NCBI GenBank assembly: GCA_031254735.1
Contig: JAIRTU010000115.1
Span: 1 to 16,306, forward strand
Direction of reading: 5' to 3'
Length of the DNA stretch: 16,306 nucleotides
From: Bacteroidales bacterium
Lineage (GTDB): Bacteria > Bacteroidota > Bacteroidia > Bacteroidales > WCHB1-69
Positions 1 through 6,815 of the stretch are shown here, piece after piece. Below the pieces are notes generated by a model. That model was not told the DNA's origin, searched no databases, and saw nothing but the letters and a program-made list of their open reading frames with translations. Both the position numbers and the translations under genes were made by a program. Position 1 is the first letter of the stretch, and each line of letters begins with the position of its first letter.

Positions 1-1509
1 CGAGACCGCATTCACTTCCACACCGCCAATTTGTTGCCCTGTGATACGGTGCAAAACATATACATTTCTTTCATCTTGGGCAATCTTCCGCTGTATAAAC
101 GTAAAATCGGTAACGATAAAATTGCCCGATGCCTGTTGCTCTGCTTCTTTGTTTCCTTTTTCCTCAATGGTAAACTCGTAAATACCATACGTTCCTGTGG
201 TGATTTTCCATTCAATTTCTGTCGAATAAAAGGTTTCGTCTACCGGCACTTCCAACTCTTCGGTTTTGACCAATGTACGCTTGGGATACGCCCTCCATTT
301 ATATTCGTTGTGTTTAAACAAATCGTATTCTTCTGCCGTTGCGTCCACGCGATATATTTTCATCTCTAAACGAGAAATATTTGCAACGCTACCCAAAAAG
401 ACCAATTCACTCGCAGGACTTGCCACCTCGCTTGTCATTACCCGAAGTGATTTTTGTTCCAATGTCAACAAAATATTTTGCAATAAATAACCGGAAGGCG
501 ACTTCGGAAAGCGTTTTATCCCGCTTTGGGCAATATCGTAAGCTTTTTTTCGGAGGGTGTCCCCTCTTTCCGACTGCGTATAGTAATAACCTGCCATTTC
601 TGCCAAAACAGGCACTGCCTCCGCCCTGTCGCCGTATGTTTCGCATAGCAATTCAAGGCTTTTCCGATACCAATCGTCTGCTTTTACGCTCTCCGAATGT
701 TCTTTTACATACTTCAAACGAGAAATATCCACATCTATCAATGCCTGAATATTGTTTGTCTTTCGATAAAAATCAAGCAACATCCGGTACAGCTCTACGG
801 TCTTGCTTTCTGCCGACTCTTTATATTTTTCTTCCGAAACGATGTTGATAAACAATTCGGCGGGAAGAAAATACAGCGTATCTCTCAATGGATTTTTCAC
901 CATTGCCGCATCGTGCAAATTGCCGAGAATCATGATTGCCCTGTCCGCTAAAAAATCAAACAACGTCTGCTGCAAATTGTCTCCCGCCGTGATCAAAGGC
1001 TTGAAACATTTCACCGTCAGGGTTTGCAACGTGTCCGTGTCTTGCAACGAAAGCCGGAGTTCTTCGCTTATCCTGTCGAAAAACAGGTTTTTACTCCACA
1101 AACGAATGTCATCGGGCAGATAATCCACCACCTGCGAACGCCTGTTGATACTGTATCGCTCCGACGAATAATACATAGAATACAGCTCTGCCGCCATCGA
1201 ATGCAGCAGCGCCCGTTGCTCTGCGGCGGTGTAATGGGCGGCAAAATGCTGAAAACTGTCAATCACCGAAGGGGCGTCGTCCGGGTTTTTGACCAACGTG
1301 AAACGCATCTTATAGATATATGCTTTCACCGTTTCGTTAAAATTCTCTGCTTTTCTTGCCTCCGCAAAAATGCTTTCAACCTCTTTCAATGCCGATTCGG
1401 GCAATTGTTGCTTCGCCAACTTGTCTACTTTTTCCCACCTGCCGGCATACTGTGCCGATGCCGAAAGAAACACTAAGGATAACAAAATGAATATCACCGA
1501 TTTTTTCAT
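1..1509 (-). CDS. Alpha-2-macroglobulin-like secreted protein, N-terminal part (runs off left edge)
   Basis: The minus-strand frame is open from an ATG at 1507-1509 to base 1, giving 503 residues with no stop, so the gene is partial at its 3' end. Residues 1-20 form a signal peptide (MKKSVIFILLSLVFLSASAQ) without a lipobox cysteine, so export to the periplasm or cell surface is likely. Residues about 20-370 are mostly helical and hold a TPR-like stretch. From about 385 the chain turns beta-rich. Near the edge it reads ASGNFIVTDFTFIQRK and then VLHRITGQQIGGVEV, which matches the macroglobulin (MG) domain pattern 'F-V-TD ... TG-P-GA-V' of the bacterial alpha-2-macroglobulin family. Full-length Bacteroidetes members are, from memory, near 1900-2000 residues, so about a quarter is visible. 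The thioester and bait regions cannot be checked. The family traps or inhibits proteases or acts in envelope maintenance; its role here is unknown. It is separated from the upstream operon by a terminator and has its own promoter. Confidence 0.72.
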   Translation of the reverse strand, partial: MKKSVIFILLSLVFLSASAQYAGRWEKVDKLAKQQLPESALKEVESIFAEARKAENFNETVKAYIYKMRFTLVKNPDDAPSVIDSFQHFAAHYTAAEQRALLHSMAAELYSMYYSSERYSINRRSQVVDYLPDDIRLWSKNLFFDRISEELRLSLQDTDTLQTLTVKCFKPLITAGDNLQQTLFDFLADRAIMILGNLHDAAMVKNPLRDTLYFLPAELFINIVSEEKYKESAESKTVELYRMLLDFYRKTNNIQALIDVDISRLKYVKEHSESVKADDWYRKSLELLCETYGDRAEAVPVLAEMAGYYYTQSERGDTLRKKAYDIAQSGIKRFPKSPSGYLLQNILLTLEQKSLRVMTSEVASPASELVFLGSVANISRLEMKIYRVDATAEEYDLFKHNEYKWRAYPKRTLVKTEELEVPVDETFYSTEIEWKITTGTYGIYEFTIEEKGNKEAEQQASGNFIVTDFTFIQRKIAQDERNVYVLHRITGQQIGGVEVNAVS

Positions 1510-1535
1510 GCTCTATACTTTTTATAAAAAACAAA

Positions 1536-1566
1536 CAAAGGTAGTAAAAATTATCGAACACCGCAA
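1536..1566 (-). promoter_or_regulatory. Predicted Bacteroidetes promoter of the alpha-2-macroglobulin-like gene
   Basis: On the minus strand TACCTTTG (complement of 1536-1543) fits the Bacteroidetes -7 consensus TAnnTTTG. A TTG (complement of 1564-1566) lies 20 bp upstream as the -33 element. Transcription would start near 1529, leaving a leader of about 20 nt before the ATG at 1509. The same nine-base string CAAAGGTAG occurs at the promoter of the decarboxylase operon (6491-6499). Confidence 0.6.
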
Positions 1567-1638
1567 TAACTGTTTTCGCCGCCGGCTTTCCGTTTGTCCA
1601 ACCCGAGATTAAGCGTTGCTGTTTTGGGTGTGCAGAAC

Positions 1639-1666
1639 TATTCACTATTCGTTATTAGTTATTCAC
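1639..1666. repeat. Four 7-bp direct repeats (TATTCAC type)
   Basis: Four contiguous heptamers can be read: TATTCAC, TATTCGT, TATTAGT, TATTCAC. They share TATT in the first four positions and differ in the last three. The array ends 17 bases before the hairpin array. Function is unknown; such heptamer runs could be replication-slippage products. Confidence 0.6.
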
Positions 1667-1683
1667 TGTTTAACGTCCCTAAA

Positions 1684-1769
1684 TCTGAGTCTCTCTCAGA
1701 TGAACGTCTGAGTCGGTCTCAGATGAACGTCTGCCTTGGTGGCAGATGAACGTCTGTGGTTACCGCAGA
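1684..1769 (+). repeat. Tandem array of four 23-bp hairpin units with covarying stems
   Basis: Each unit is a 6-bp stem with a 5-nt loop followed by a 6-nt linker TGAACG. The units start at 1684, 1707, 1730 and 1753. The stems are TCTGAG/CTCAGA (units 1 and 2), TCTGCC/GGCAGA (unit 3) and TCTGTG/CGCAGA (unit 4). Loops are TCTCT, TCGGT, TTGGT and GTTAC. Unit 3 differs on both arms yet still pairs fully. Unit 4 pairs with one G-U wobble if read as plus-strand RNA; read as minus-strand RNA the same position is an A-C mismatch. The last linker is degenerate (TAAACA). No protein frame explains the pattern. It could be a structured RNA, a protein-binding array or an intergenic repeat family. Confidence 0.8.
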
Positions 1770-1834
1770 TAAACACGCAATAACACACTTCCAACGCCAA
1801 AGCATAATCACGATGCAGACAACCTTTGAAACCC

Positions 1835-1858
1835 AAAAAAGGCTGTCTTTCGACAGCC
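1835..1858 (-). terminator. Rho-independent terminator of the decarboxylase operon
   Basis: Read on the minus strand, a 7-bp GC-rich stem GGCTGTC/GACAGCC (1841-1858) closes on a GAAA tetraloop. It is followed at once by six T residues (1835-1840). It lies about 36 bases after the mmdA stop codon, as expected for the end of the five-gene operon. Confidence 0.88.
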
Positions 1859-1894
1859 CATAAATAATTTATTTAAAAAAAAATAACAATAAAT

Positions 1895-3454
1895 TTACAA
1901 GGGTAAATTATCGTGTTTTTTTGCAGGGTTTTCCAATCGTTTATTTTGAATGGCACGCAAGGCTTTAATCACACGATAACGAGTATTACGCGGTTCTATA
2001 ATATCATCAATATAGCCGAAACTTGCGGCGGCATAAGGATTTAAGAACAGTTTATTGTATTCTTCTTTCTTTGCCAGCACGGCGTCTGTTTGTTTTTGCG
2101 GATCGGTTTCGGCTTTGATTTCTTTGGCGTACAACACTTCTACCGCACCGTCTGCACCCATAACGGCAATTTCTGCGGTGGGCCAGGCATAGTTGATGTC
2201 GTTGCGGAGTTGTTTACAGCCCATTACAATGTGCGAACCGCCGTACGATTTACGCAAAGTAACCGTTACTTTCGGAACGGTAGACTCTCCGTAGGCATAC
2301 AACAATTTAGCCCCATGGGTGATCACAGCGCCATACTCTTGTGCCGTCCCCGGCAAAAATCCCGGAACATCAACCAAAGAGACAATCGGAATATTGAACG
2401 CATCGCAAAAACGAACAAAACGCGCTCCCTTGCGAGAAGCATTGATGTCTAAAACTCCCGCCATGTGCGACGGCTGATTGGCAACAATACCCACCGTCAT
2501 TCCGCCCATGCGTGCAAATCCGATGATGATATTTTTTGCATACAGCGGATGCACTTCCAAAAACTCGCCGTTGTCTACGATAGAAGAAATAACGTGTTTC
2601 ACCTCGTAGGGTTTGTTTGGGTTGTCGGGGATAATGTCGTTCAACTGATCGCTCACTCTTTCCACAGGGTCGGTGCATTCTATTTCAGGAGGCGTTTCCA
2701 TATTGTTTGAGGGCAAAAAACTCAACAAATGACGTATCATTTTTATTCCGTCTTCTTCGTTTTCCGCAACAAATTGAGCCACGCCCGACTTGGTGGAATG
2801 GATACTTGCCCCGCCCAAATCTTCTGTTGTAACATCTTCGCCTGTAACGGTTTTTACTACTTTCGGACCGGTCAAAAACATGTAACTTGTATTTTTTACC
2901 ATCATCACAAAGTCGGTGAGGGCAGGGGAATATACCGCCCCGCCTGCACAGGGACCAAAAATAGCGGAAATCTGCGGCACAACGCCCGAAGCCAGAATGT
3001 TTCGTTGAAATATCTCCGAATATCCCGCCAGACTGTTTACGCCTTCCTGAATACGTGCCCCGCCCGAATCGTTGATTCCGACCACAGGAGCACCCACTTT
3101 CATGGCTTGATCCAATACTTTACATATTTTTTCGGCATGAGTTTTCGACAGCGAACCTCCCGATACGGTAAAATCCTGAGCAAAAACATATACCAAACGT
3201 CCGTCGATAGAACCGTAGCCGGTAACAACGCCGTCGCCCAAGTATTTTTCTTTCTCCATACCAAAATTGGTACATCGGTGCGTTACAAACATGTCAAATT
3301 CTTCAAAACTGCCTTCGTCCAACAGCATATTGATACGTTCTCTTGCTGTGAATTTTCCTTGTGAATGTTGTTTCTCGATGCGTTTTTCACCGCCTCCGAG
3401 TCTTGCTTTTGCTCGAAGTTCCAACAATTCGTTTACTTTATCTTGCATTGCCAT
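1895..3454 (-). CDS. mmdA: Methylmalonyl-CoA decarboxylase alpha subunit (carboxyltransferase)
   Basis: This 519-residue protein is the carboxyltransferase that moves the carboxyl group of (S)-methylmalonyl-CoA to the biotin of MmdC, releasing propionyl-CoA. It is full length for the acyl-CoA carboxylase beta family and has both crotonase-like halves. The N-half carries [13 protein letters not shown] (126-138) and the oxyanion-hole segment [13 protein letters not shown] (166-178). The C-half carries [11 protein letters not shown] (363-373) and [10 protein letters not shown] (403-412). By sequence alone it could be a propionyl-CoA carboxylase beta chain. No biotin carboxylase gene is present, and it shares an operon with a sodium-pump beta subunit and a separate biotin carrier, so decarboxylase is the better call. 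It is the last gene of the operon, 33 bases after the epimerase stop, and is followed by a strong terminator. The protein begins MAM; the first ATG (3454) was kept, the one at 3448 is possible. Confidence 0.92.
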   Translation of the reverse strand: MAMQDKVNELLELRAKARLGGGEKRIEKQHSQGKFTARERINMLLDEGSFEEFDMFVTHRCTNFGMEKEKYLGDGVVTGYGSIDGRLVYVFAQDFTVSGGSLSKTHAEKICKVLDQAMKVGAPVVGINDSGGARIQEGVNSLAGYSEIFQRNILASGVVPQISAIFGPCAGGAVYSPALTDFVMMVKNTSYMFLTGPKVVKTVTGEDVTTEDLGGASIHSTKSGVAQFVAENEEDGIKMIRHLLSFLPSNNMETPPEIECTDPVERVSDQLNDIIPDNPNKPYEVKHVISSIVDNGEFLEVHPLYAKNIIIGFARMGGMTVGIVANQPSHMAGVLDINASRKGARFVRFCDAFNIPIVSLVDVPGFLPGTAQEYGAVITHGAKLLYAYGESTVPKVTVTLRKSYGGSHIVMGCKQLRNDINYAWPTAEIAVMGADGAVEVLYAKEIKAETDPQKQTDAVLAKKEEYNKLFLNPYAAASFGYIDDIIEPRNTRYRVIKALRAIQNKRLENPAKKHDNLPL

Positions 3455-3487
3455 ATTTCAATGTTTTAAAAATTCAAATTAATTTAA

Positions 3488-3901
3488 TTATTTCTTTTCA
3501 GGGTTTTCACACAGTTCTGTTAATACGCCGCCTGTCGATTTGGGGTGAAGAAAAGCGATATTCAGACCTTCCGCACCTTTTCGGGGCTGTTTGTCTATCA
3601 GTTGTATCGCTTTACTTTCTGCTTTTGCCAAAGCCGTTGCCACATCATTGACCGCGTATGCAATATGATGAATGCCTTCGCCTCTTTTCTCGATAAACTT
3701 TGCAATGTTTCCTTCCGAATCGGTCGATTCCAACAGCTCTATTTTGGTTTGTCCAACCATAAAAAATGCCGTTTTTACTTTTTGATCCGCCACTTCTTCG
3801 ATAGAGTAACACTTTAAGCCTAACACCTTTTCGTAGTAAGCAATAGCAGTCTGCAAATCTTTAACGGCAATACCTATATGTTCTATATGTGATATATTCA
3901 T
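3488..3901 (-). CDS. mce: Methylmalonyl-CoA epimerase
   Basis: This 137-residue vicinal-oxygen-chelate (VOC/glyoxalase-fold) protein interconverts (R)- and (S)-methylmalonyl-CoA. That links the B12-dependent mutase product to the decarboxylase. The start ISHIEHIGIAVKDL is the family signature, with a candidate metal ligand at His8. The second half has GEGIHHIAYAV with His78/His79, and the end has VLTEL with Glu129, both at expected ligand positions. Glu55 in KIELLE sits where the fourth ligand is expected. Length is normal for the family. It lies between mmdB (15-base gap upstream) and mmdA (33-base gap downstream) and is clearly co-transcribed. No mutase gene is in view; it must be elsewhere. 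Confidence 0.93.
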   Translation of the reverse strand: MNISHIEHIGIAVKDLQTAIAYYEKVLGLKCYSIEEVADQKVKTAFFMVGQTKIELLESTDSEGNIAKFIEKRGEGIHHIAYAVNDVATALAKAESKAIQLIDKQPRKGAEGLNIAFLHPKSTGGVLTELCENPEKK

Positions 3902-3916
3902 TTCTTTGTTTATTTA

Positions 3917-5068
3917 TTATCCCAAAAATCCTAATAATAATCCTGCCGCAACCGCACTGCCAATCACTCCCGAAACATTGGGACCCATGGCGTGCATCAA
4001 CAGGTGATTGGTTTTGTCGTAATGCAAACCCACTTCGTGCGACACACGTGCCGAATCGGGAACGGCGCTCACGCCTGCATTTCCTATCAACGGATTGATT
4101 TTGTTTCCTTCTTTCAAAAATAAGTTGAAAAACTTTACGAAAATCACTCCCGAAGCCGTTGCAACCATAAATGAGAATGCTCCCAAGACAAATATCAATA
4201 TTGATTTATAGGTCAGGAAAGATGTAGCCTGCGTGGAAGCACCTACCGTCAATCCCAATAAAATAGTAACAATATCTATCATCGGATTGGCAGCCGTATT
4301 TGCCAAACGGCGAGTTACTCCGCTTTCTTTCAGAAGATTGCCAAAGAATAACATTCCCAACAACGGAAGACCCGACGGAACAACAAATGTTGTCATCAAT
4401 AATCCTAATATGGGGAAAATAATTTTCTCGGTTTGCGATACCTTACGAGCGGGTCTCATACGGATAACACGTTCTTTTTTCGAGGTGAGGAGTTTCATAA
4501 TCGGCGGTTGAATAACAGGAACCAGTGCCATGTACGAATACGCCGAAACCGCAATCGCACCCATCAAATCGGGAGCTAATTTGGAAGAGAGGAAAATAGC
4601 CGTAGGACCGTCTGCCCCGCCAATAATTCCTATTGCACCGGCTTCTGCCGCATTAAATCCTACCGCATTGGCAGCAATATAAGCTCCAAAAATACCAAAT
4701 TGAGCCGCCGCACCGATAAGCATCATTTTGGGATTGGAGATGAGGGACGAAAAATCGGTCATTGCCCCGATGCCCAAAAATATCAACGGCGGATACCAGC
4801 CTTTTACCACGCCATGGTAAAGAATATTCAACACCGAACCCTCTTCGTATATACCAATCTGAAAACCGGGGGTGAAAGGAATATTTCCTATCAGGATACC
4901 AAAACCGATAGGAACCAACAACATAGGCTCCCACTTTTTTGCAATTCCCAAAAAGAGGAAACCTAATCCTACGAATATCATGATAAAGTGTCCGTAGGTT
5001 GCGTTGGCGAAACCTGTGTAAGACAAAAACTGTGCGATGTTATCGCTTATTGTAGTAACAAAATTCAT
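3917..5068 (-). CDS. mmdB: Sodium-pumping decarboxylase beta subunit
   Basis: This 383-residue polytopic inner-membrane protein is the OadB/MmdB/GcdB-type subunit. It decarboxylates carboxybiotin and couples this to Na+ export. Family hallmarks are visible: GGADGPTAIFLSSKLAP (150-166), with Asp153 as the conserved membrane aspartate expected in Na+ binding; SYMALVPVIQPPIMKLLT (178-195); the conserved segment GNAGVSAVPDSARVS (329-343); and HAMGPNVSGVIGSAVAAG (359-376) at the C-terminus. Multiple hydrophobic segments run through the chain. Length is normal. It starts 3 bases after the stop of the biotin carrier and ends 15 bases before the epimerase start, so it is tightly coupled. By sequence the substrate could be oxaloacetate or glutaconyl-CoA; the neighbouring epimerase and carboxyltransferase favour methylmalonyl-CoA. 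Confidence 0.93.
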   Translation of the reverse strand: MNFVTTISDNIAQFLSYTGFANATYGHFIMIFVGLGFLFLGIAKKWEPMLLVPIGFGILIGNIPFTPGFQIGIYEEGSVLNILYHGVVKGWYPPLIFLGIGAMTDFSSLISNPKMMLIGAAAQFGIFGAYIAANAVGFNAAEAGAIGIIGGADGPTAIFLSSKLAPDLMGAIAVSAYSYMALVPVIQPPIMKLLTSKKERVIRMRPARKVSQTEKIIFPILGLLMTTFVVPSGLPLLGMLFFGNLLKESGVTRRLANTAANPMIDIVTILLGLTVGASTQATSFLTYKSILIFVLGAFSFMVATASGVIFVKFFNLFLKEGNKINPLIGNAGVSAVPDSARVSHEVGLHYDKTNHLLMHAMGPNVSGVIGSAVAAGLLLGFLG

Positions 5069-5071
5069 TTT

Positions 5072-5494
5072 TTATTCTATGATTAATAAAACATCACCTT
5101 CGTTTACGCTGTCGCCTTTGCCCACTTTTATATCTTTCACAACGCCGTCTCTGTCGGAATCGATGTTGTTTTCCATTTTCATGGCTTCCAGAAGCAATAC
5201 TTTTTGTCCGTTTTTAACGGCGTCTCCCACTTTTACATACAAGTCGAGGATAACACCCGGCAGCGGCGATTTTAATGGTTTTCCACTGTTTCCCGCTGTT
5301 GCAGGCGTCGGCGAAGCCGCCACAGGACGCTGTACGGCAGGACGTGCCGCCACGACAGGCGTTTCTATTGTCTTTTCTTCTAATTCTACAACATGTTTTG
5401 TCCCATTGACGGTCAGATTTACAATATTTTCTTCTGCATTATCTACTGAAACCGTATAGTCTTTTCCACTTACTTTGAATTTATATTCTTTCAT
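5072..5494 (-). CDS. mmdC: Biotin carboxyl carrier subunit of methylmalonyl-CoA decarboxylase
   Basis: This 140-residue protein carries the carboxyl group between the MmdA active site and the MmdB pump. The C-terminal biotinyl domain (about 73-140) contains LLLEAMKMENN, with Lys106 in the AMKM motif as the biotinylation site. The N-terminal 40 residues form a small beta-rich segment (KFKVSGKDYTVSVDNAEE) common to such carriers. A flexible Ala/Pro/Thr-rich linker spans about 46-70. Length and layout match gamma subunits of decarboxylating sodium pumps. It starts 12 bases after the LTD-OadG gene and ends 3 bases before mmdB. A dedicated biotin ligase is not in the window. Confidence 0.92.
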   Translation of the reverse strand: MKEYKFKVSGKDYTVSVDNAEENIVNLTVNGTKHVVELEEKTIETPVVAARPAVQRPVAASPTPATAGNSGKPLKSPLPGVILDLYVKVGDAVKNGQKVLLLEAMKMENNIDSDRDGVVKDIKVGKGDSVNEGDVLLIIE

Positions 5495-5506
5495 AACGAG
5501 TATTAA

Positions 5507-6427
5507 TTATTTTCTGTTTGGAGATTTTTTAAACAATAAATTTTTTGAAGCCCATGCGGGTTGTTCGTTCAATTGGCGATTTAATCGGAAGCCGGTTTGT
5601 TCCACTTCGTGTTGATTGCCGAAATAAAGATGCAAAGCCATTGCGATAGCCGCCACATCGGTATCTTCTGCCGACGTTGCCTGAACAGCGGAAACTTTTT
5701 CTACCTCTTCCTGTTGCAGTTTTATTTTCTCTTTTGTTTCATTTGCATTTGCCTTGCGTTTGAAGTATCTTCCTGTAAAAATAAAAACAAGAGCCAAAAG
5801 GAGTAATACAATAAATACGATCGACATGGTGGTTGCGGTGATGAGAAATCCGTATTTATCGGTTTCGGCGTATCTTTGGGCGCGTGTTTTTTCCACTTTG
5901 GTGTAGTTGATGGCGGCGGGCGTAGGCTCGTCCAATATTTGCCATGTCGCTTTTTCGATAGGAACATTTTCCATTCTTCCGAAAGAAATATCCGGCACTT
6001 GTGCCTCAATATTATAACTTACGCTGTCGAGCAGTTCTTTTCCGCTTTGGTCGAACAGAGCCAAAAAGCCCACTTCGTCCAACGAGAAATTCACATGAAA
6101 AATACCTCTGTCCACGCTGTTGTAAGCGAAGAATAAAGCGTATGTCCGGGAGGCGATTCTTGTTTTGGGGTCGCCTTTGGGAATGCGGTATTTGGTTGGG
6201 TTGTCAATATCGTTTGTAACGTAACAACCGCCAACATCTGCTGTTGCATAACCGGTGTTGAAGACTTCAAACCAACCGCTGCGAACACCGTATTGGTCAA
6301 TGTAGTTTGAACCGTTTTTCACCAACACTTCGTTGATACGAAGGTCTCTCACTCCTTGTCCGAATACGGTCGAAAAAGACGTTCCAATGAACAAAAACAA
6401 GAAAATTCTTGAAAATATAACTCTCAT
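5507..6427 (-). CDS. OadG-like membrane subunit fused to an N-terminal lamin-tail domain
   Basis: This 306-residue protein is the first gene of the operon. It has a signal peptide (1-24, cleavage after VFGQ likely). A domain at about 28-175 looks like a lamin-tail (LTD) fold: LRINEVLVKN, then GWFEVFNTGYATADVGG, then YRIP. One transmembrane helix (about 193-218) is followed by a charged helical linker. The C-terminal segment DVAAIAMALHLY (257-268) is the conserved end of OadG/MmdD-type gamma/delta subunits. The tail (about 290-306) is basic, as in other OadG-like proteins. OadG proteins are usually under about 120 residues; the extra 180 residues are the extracytoplasmic LTD. Its expected role is assembly and stabilisation of the pump complex; what the LTD binds is unknown. 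The start at 6427 lies downstream of a consensus promoter. Confidence 0.82.
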   Translation of the reverse strand: MRVIFSRIFLFLFIGTSFSTVFGQGVRDLRINEVLVKNGSNYIDQYGVRSGWFEVFNTGYATADVGGCYVTNDIDNPTKYRIPKGDPKTRIASRTYALFFAYNSVDRGIFHVNFSLDEVGFLALFDQSGKELLDSVSYNIEAQVPDISFGRMENVPIEKATWQILDEPTPAAINYTKVEKTRAQRYAETDKYGFLITATTMSIVFIVLLLLALVFIFTGRYFKRKANANETKEKIKLQQEEVEKVSAVQATSAEDTDVAAIAMALHLYFGNQHEVEQTGFRLNRQLNEQPAWASKNLLFKKSPNRK

Positions 6428-6490
6428 TTCTTATGTAACTATTTGATTTTTAATTTTATGATAAAAATATGTCTACAAAAAATAATGCTG

Positions 6491-6518
6491 CAAAGGTAGA
6501 AAAAAAAACCGCATGCAA
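6491..6518 (-). promoter_or_regulatory. Predicted promoter of the methylmalonyl-CoA decarboxylase operon
   Basis: Read on the minus strand, TACCTTTG (complement of 6491-6498) is a perfect TAnnTTTG -7 element. A TTG (complement of 6516-6518) lies 17 bp upstream as a -33 element. Transcription would start near 6484, about 57 bases before the first start codon. No other convincing promoter was seen between the five genes. Confidence 0.65.
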
Positions 6519-6521
6519 TAC

Positions 6522-6548
6522 ACTTTCATTATCGAAAGTTAACGTTAA
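6522..6548. promoter_or_regulatory. Inverted repeat and palindrome upstream of the operon promoter
   Basis: ACTTTC (6522-6527) and GAAAGT (6534-6539) form an inverted repeat with a 6-bp spacer. It overlaps by one base a perfect 10-bp palindrome TTAACGTTAA (6539-6548). Both lie 4-30 bp upstream of the predicted -33 element, a usual place for activator or repressor binding. No regulator can be assigned from sequence. Confidence 0.4.
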
Positions 6549-6771
6549 TTTAATATGTGAGGCGAAATCGCAATTTGAGGGGGAGAAATGAAAGGGAAAA
6601 ATATAACGAATGATGAACAATTTTTTGCGAAACACGTAATGAAAAATGTCTTCGCTGAAGTTGCGAAGTCGGAATAGTATAGCATGCGTGAAATGAGATA
6701 ATTACTTTGTTTGTCGCCAAGTTTTTTTTCATTTTTTATCTGTCGTTACGTGCAGATTCAATTTTTTTATG

Positions 6772-6779
6772 TATGTTTG
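6772..6779 (+). promoter_or_regulatory. Predicted -7 element of the TPR regulator gene
   Basis: TATGTTTG fits the Bacteroidetes TAnnTTTG -7 consensus. No good TTTG/TTG was found at the proper distance upstream, so the promoter is probably weak or regulated. Transcription would begin near 6786, about 30 bases before the ATG at 6816. That supports this start over the in-frame ATG at 6711. Confidence 0.4.
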
Positions 6780-6815
6780 TATTTTATTTTTCAAATCGAC
6801 AATAGTTTATATATA

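Larger units (their letters stand above)
1510..1894. other. Non-coding gap with repeats, hairpin array and terminator
   Basis: There is no convincing gene in these 385 bases. They hold, from left to right: the promoter of the leftward alpha-2-macroglobulin-like gene, a 7-bp tandem repeat (1639-1666), a four-unit hairpin array (1684-1769), about 65 bases with no visible structure, and the terminator of the decarboxylase operon. Short open frames crossing it are low-quality overlaps with the reverse strand of the neighbouring gene. Confidence 0.7.
6428..6815. other. Divergent intergenic region between decarboxylase operon and TPR regulator
   Basis: These 388 bases carry no credible gene. They hold the minus-strand promoter (6491-6518), inverted repeats just upstream of it (6522-6548), a further 6-bp hairpin CTTCGC/GCGAAG at 6650-6668, and the predicted plus-strand promoter at 6772-6779. 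An in-frame upstream ATG at 6711 would extend the regulator by 35 low-complexity Phe/Tyr-rich residues, but this is not a plausible start. Confidence 0.65.

Noticed and set aside
31..1476. Plus-strand open frames such as 339-848 and 1024-1476
   Set aside because: They are antisense to the alpha-2-macroglobulin-like gene, are Cys/Phe/Arg-rich and match nothing recognisable.
1684..1769. CRISPR array
   Set aside because: The period is 23 bp with no room for spacers, the repeated part is the hairpin and linker themselves, and no cas gene is present.
1895..3454. Propionyl-CoA carboxylase beta subunit
   Set aside because: The sequence alone fits, but no ATP-dependent biotin carboxylase is nearby, and the gene is in one operon with a sodium-pump beta subunit and a free biotin carrier.
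3917..5068. Oxaloacetate decarboxylase beta subunit
   Set aside because: The family is shared, but the alpha subunit here is an acyl-CoA carboxyltransferase, not a pyruvate-type carboxyltransferase, and the epimerase fixes the substrate as methylmalonyl-CoA.
2090..5459. Plus-strand open frames across the decarboxylase operon
   Set aside because: Each is antisense to a well-identified metabolic gene with family motifs intact.
6650..6668. Rho-independent terminator in the divergent region
   Set aside because: The CTTCGC/GCGAAG hairpin is real, but the T run on the minus strand is short and three bases away, and no gene ends there on either strand.
6711..6815. Upstream in-frame ATG extending the TPR regulator by 35 residues
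   Set aside because: The extension is Phe/Tyr-rich low complexity, lies upstream of and across the predicted -7 element, and would bury the clear signal peptide that begins at 6816.
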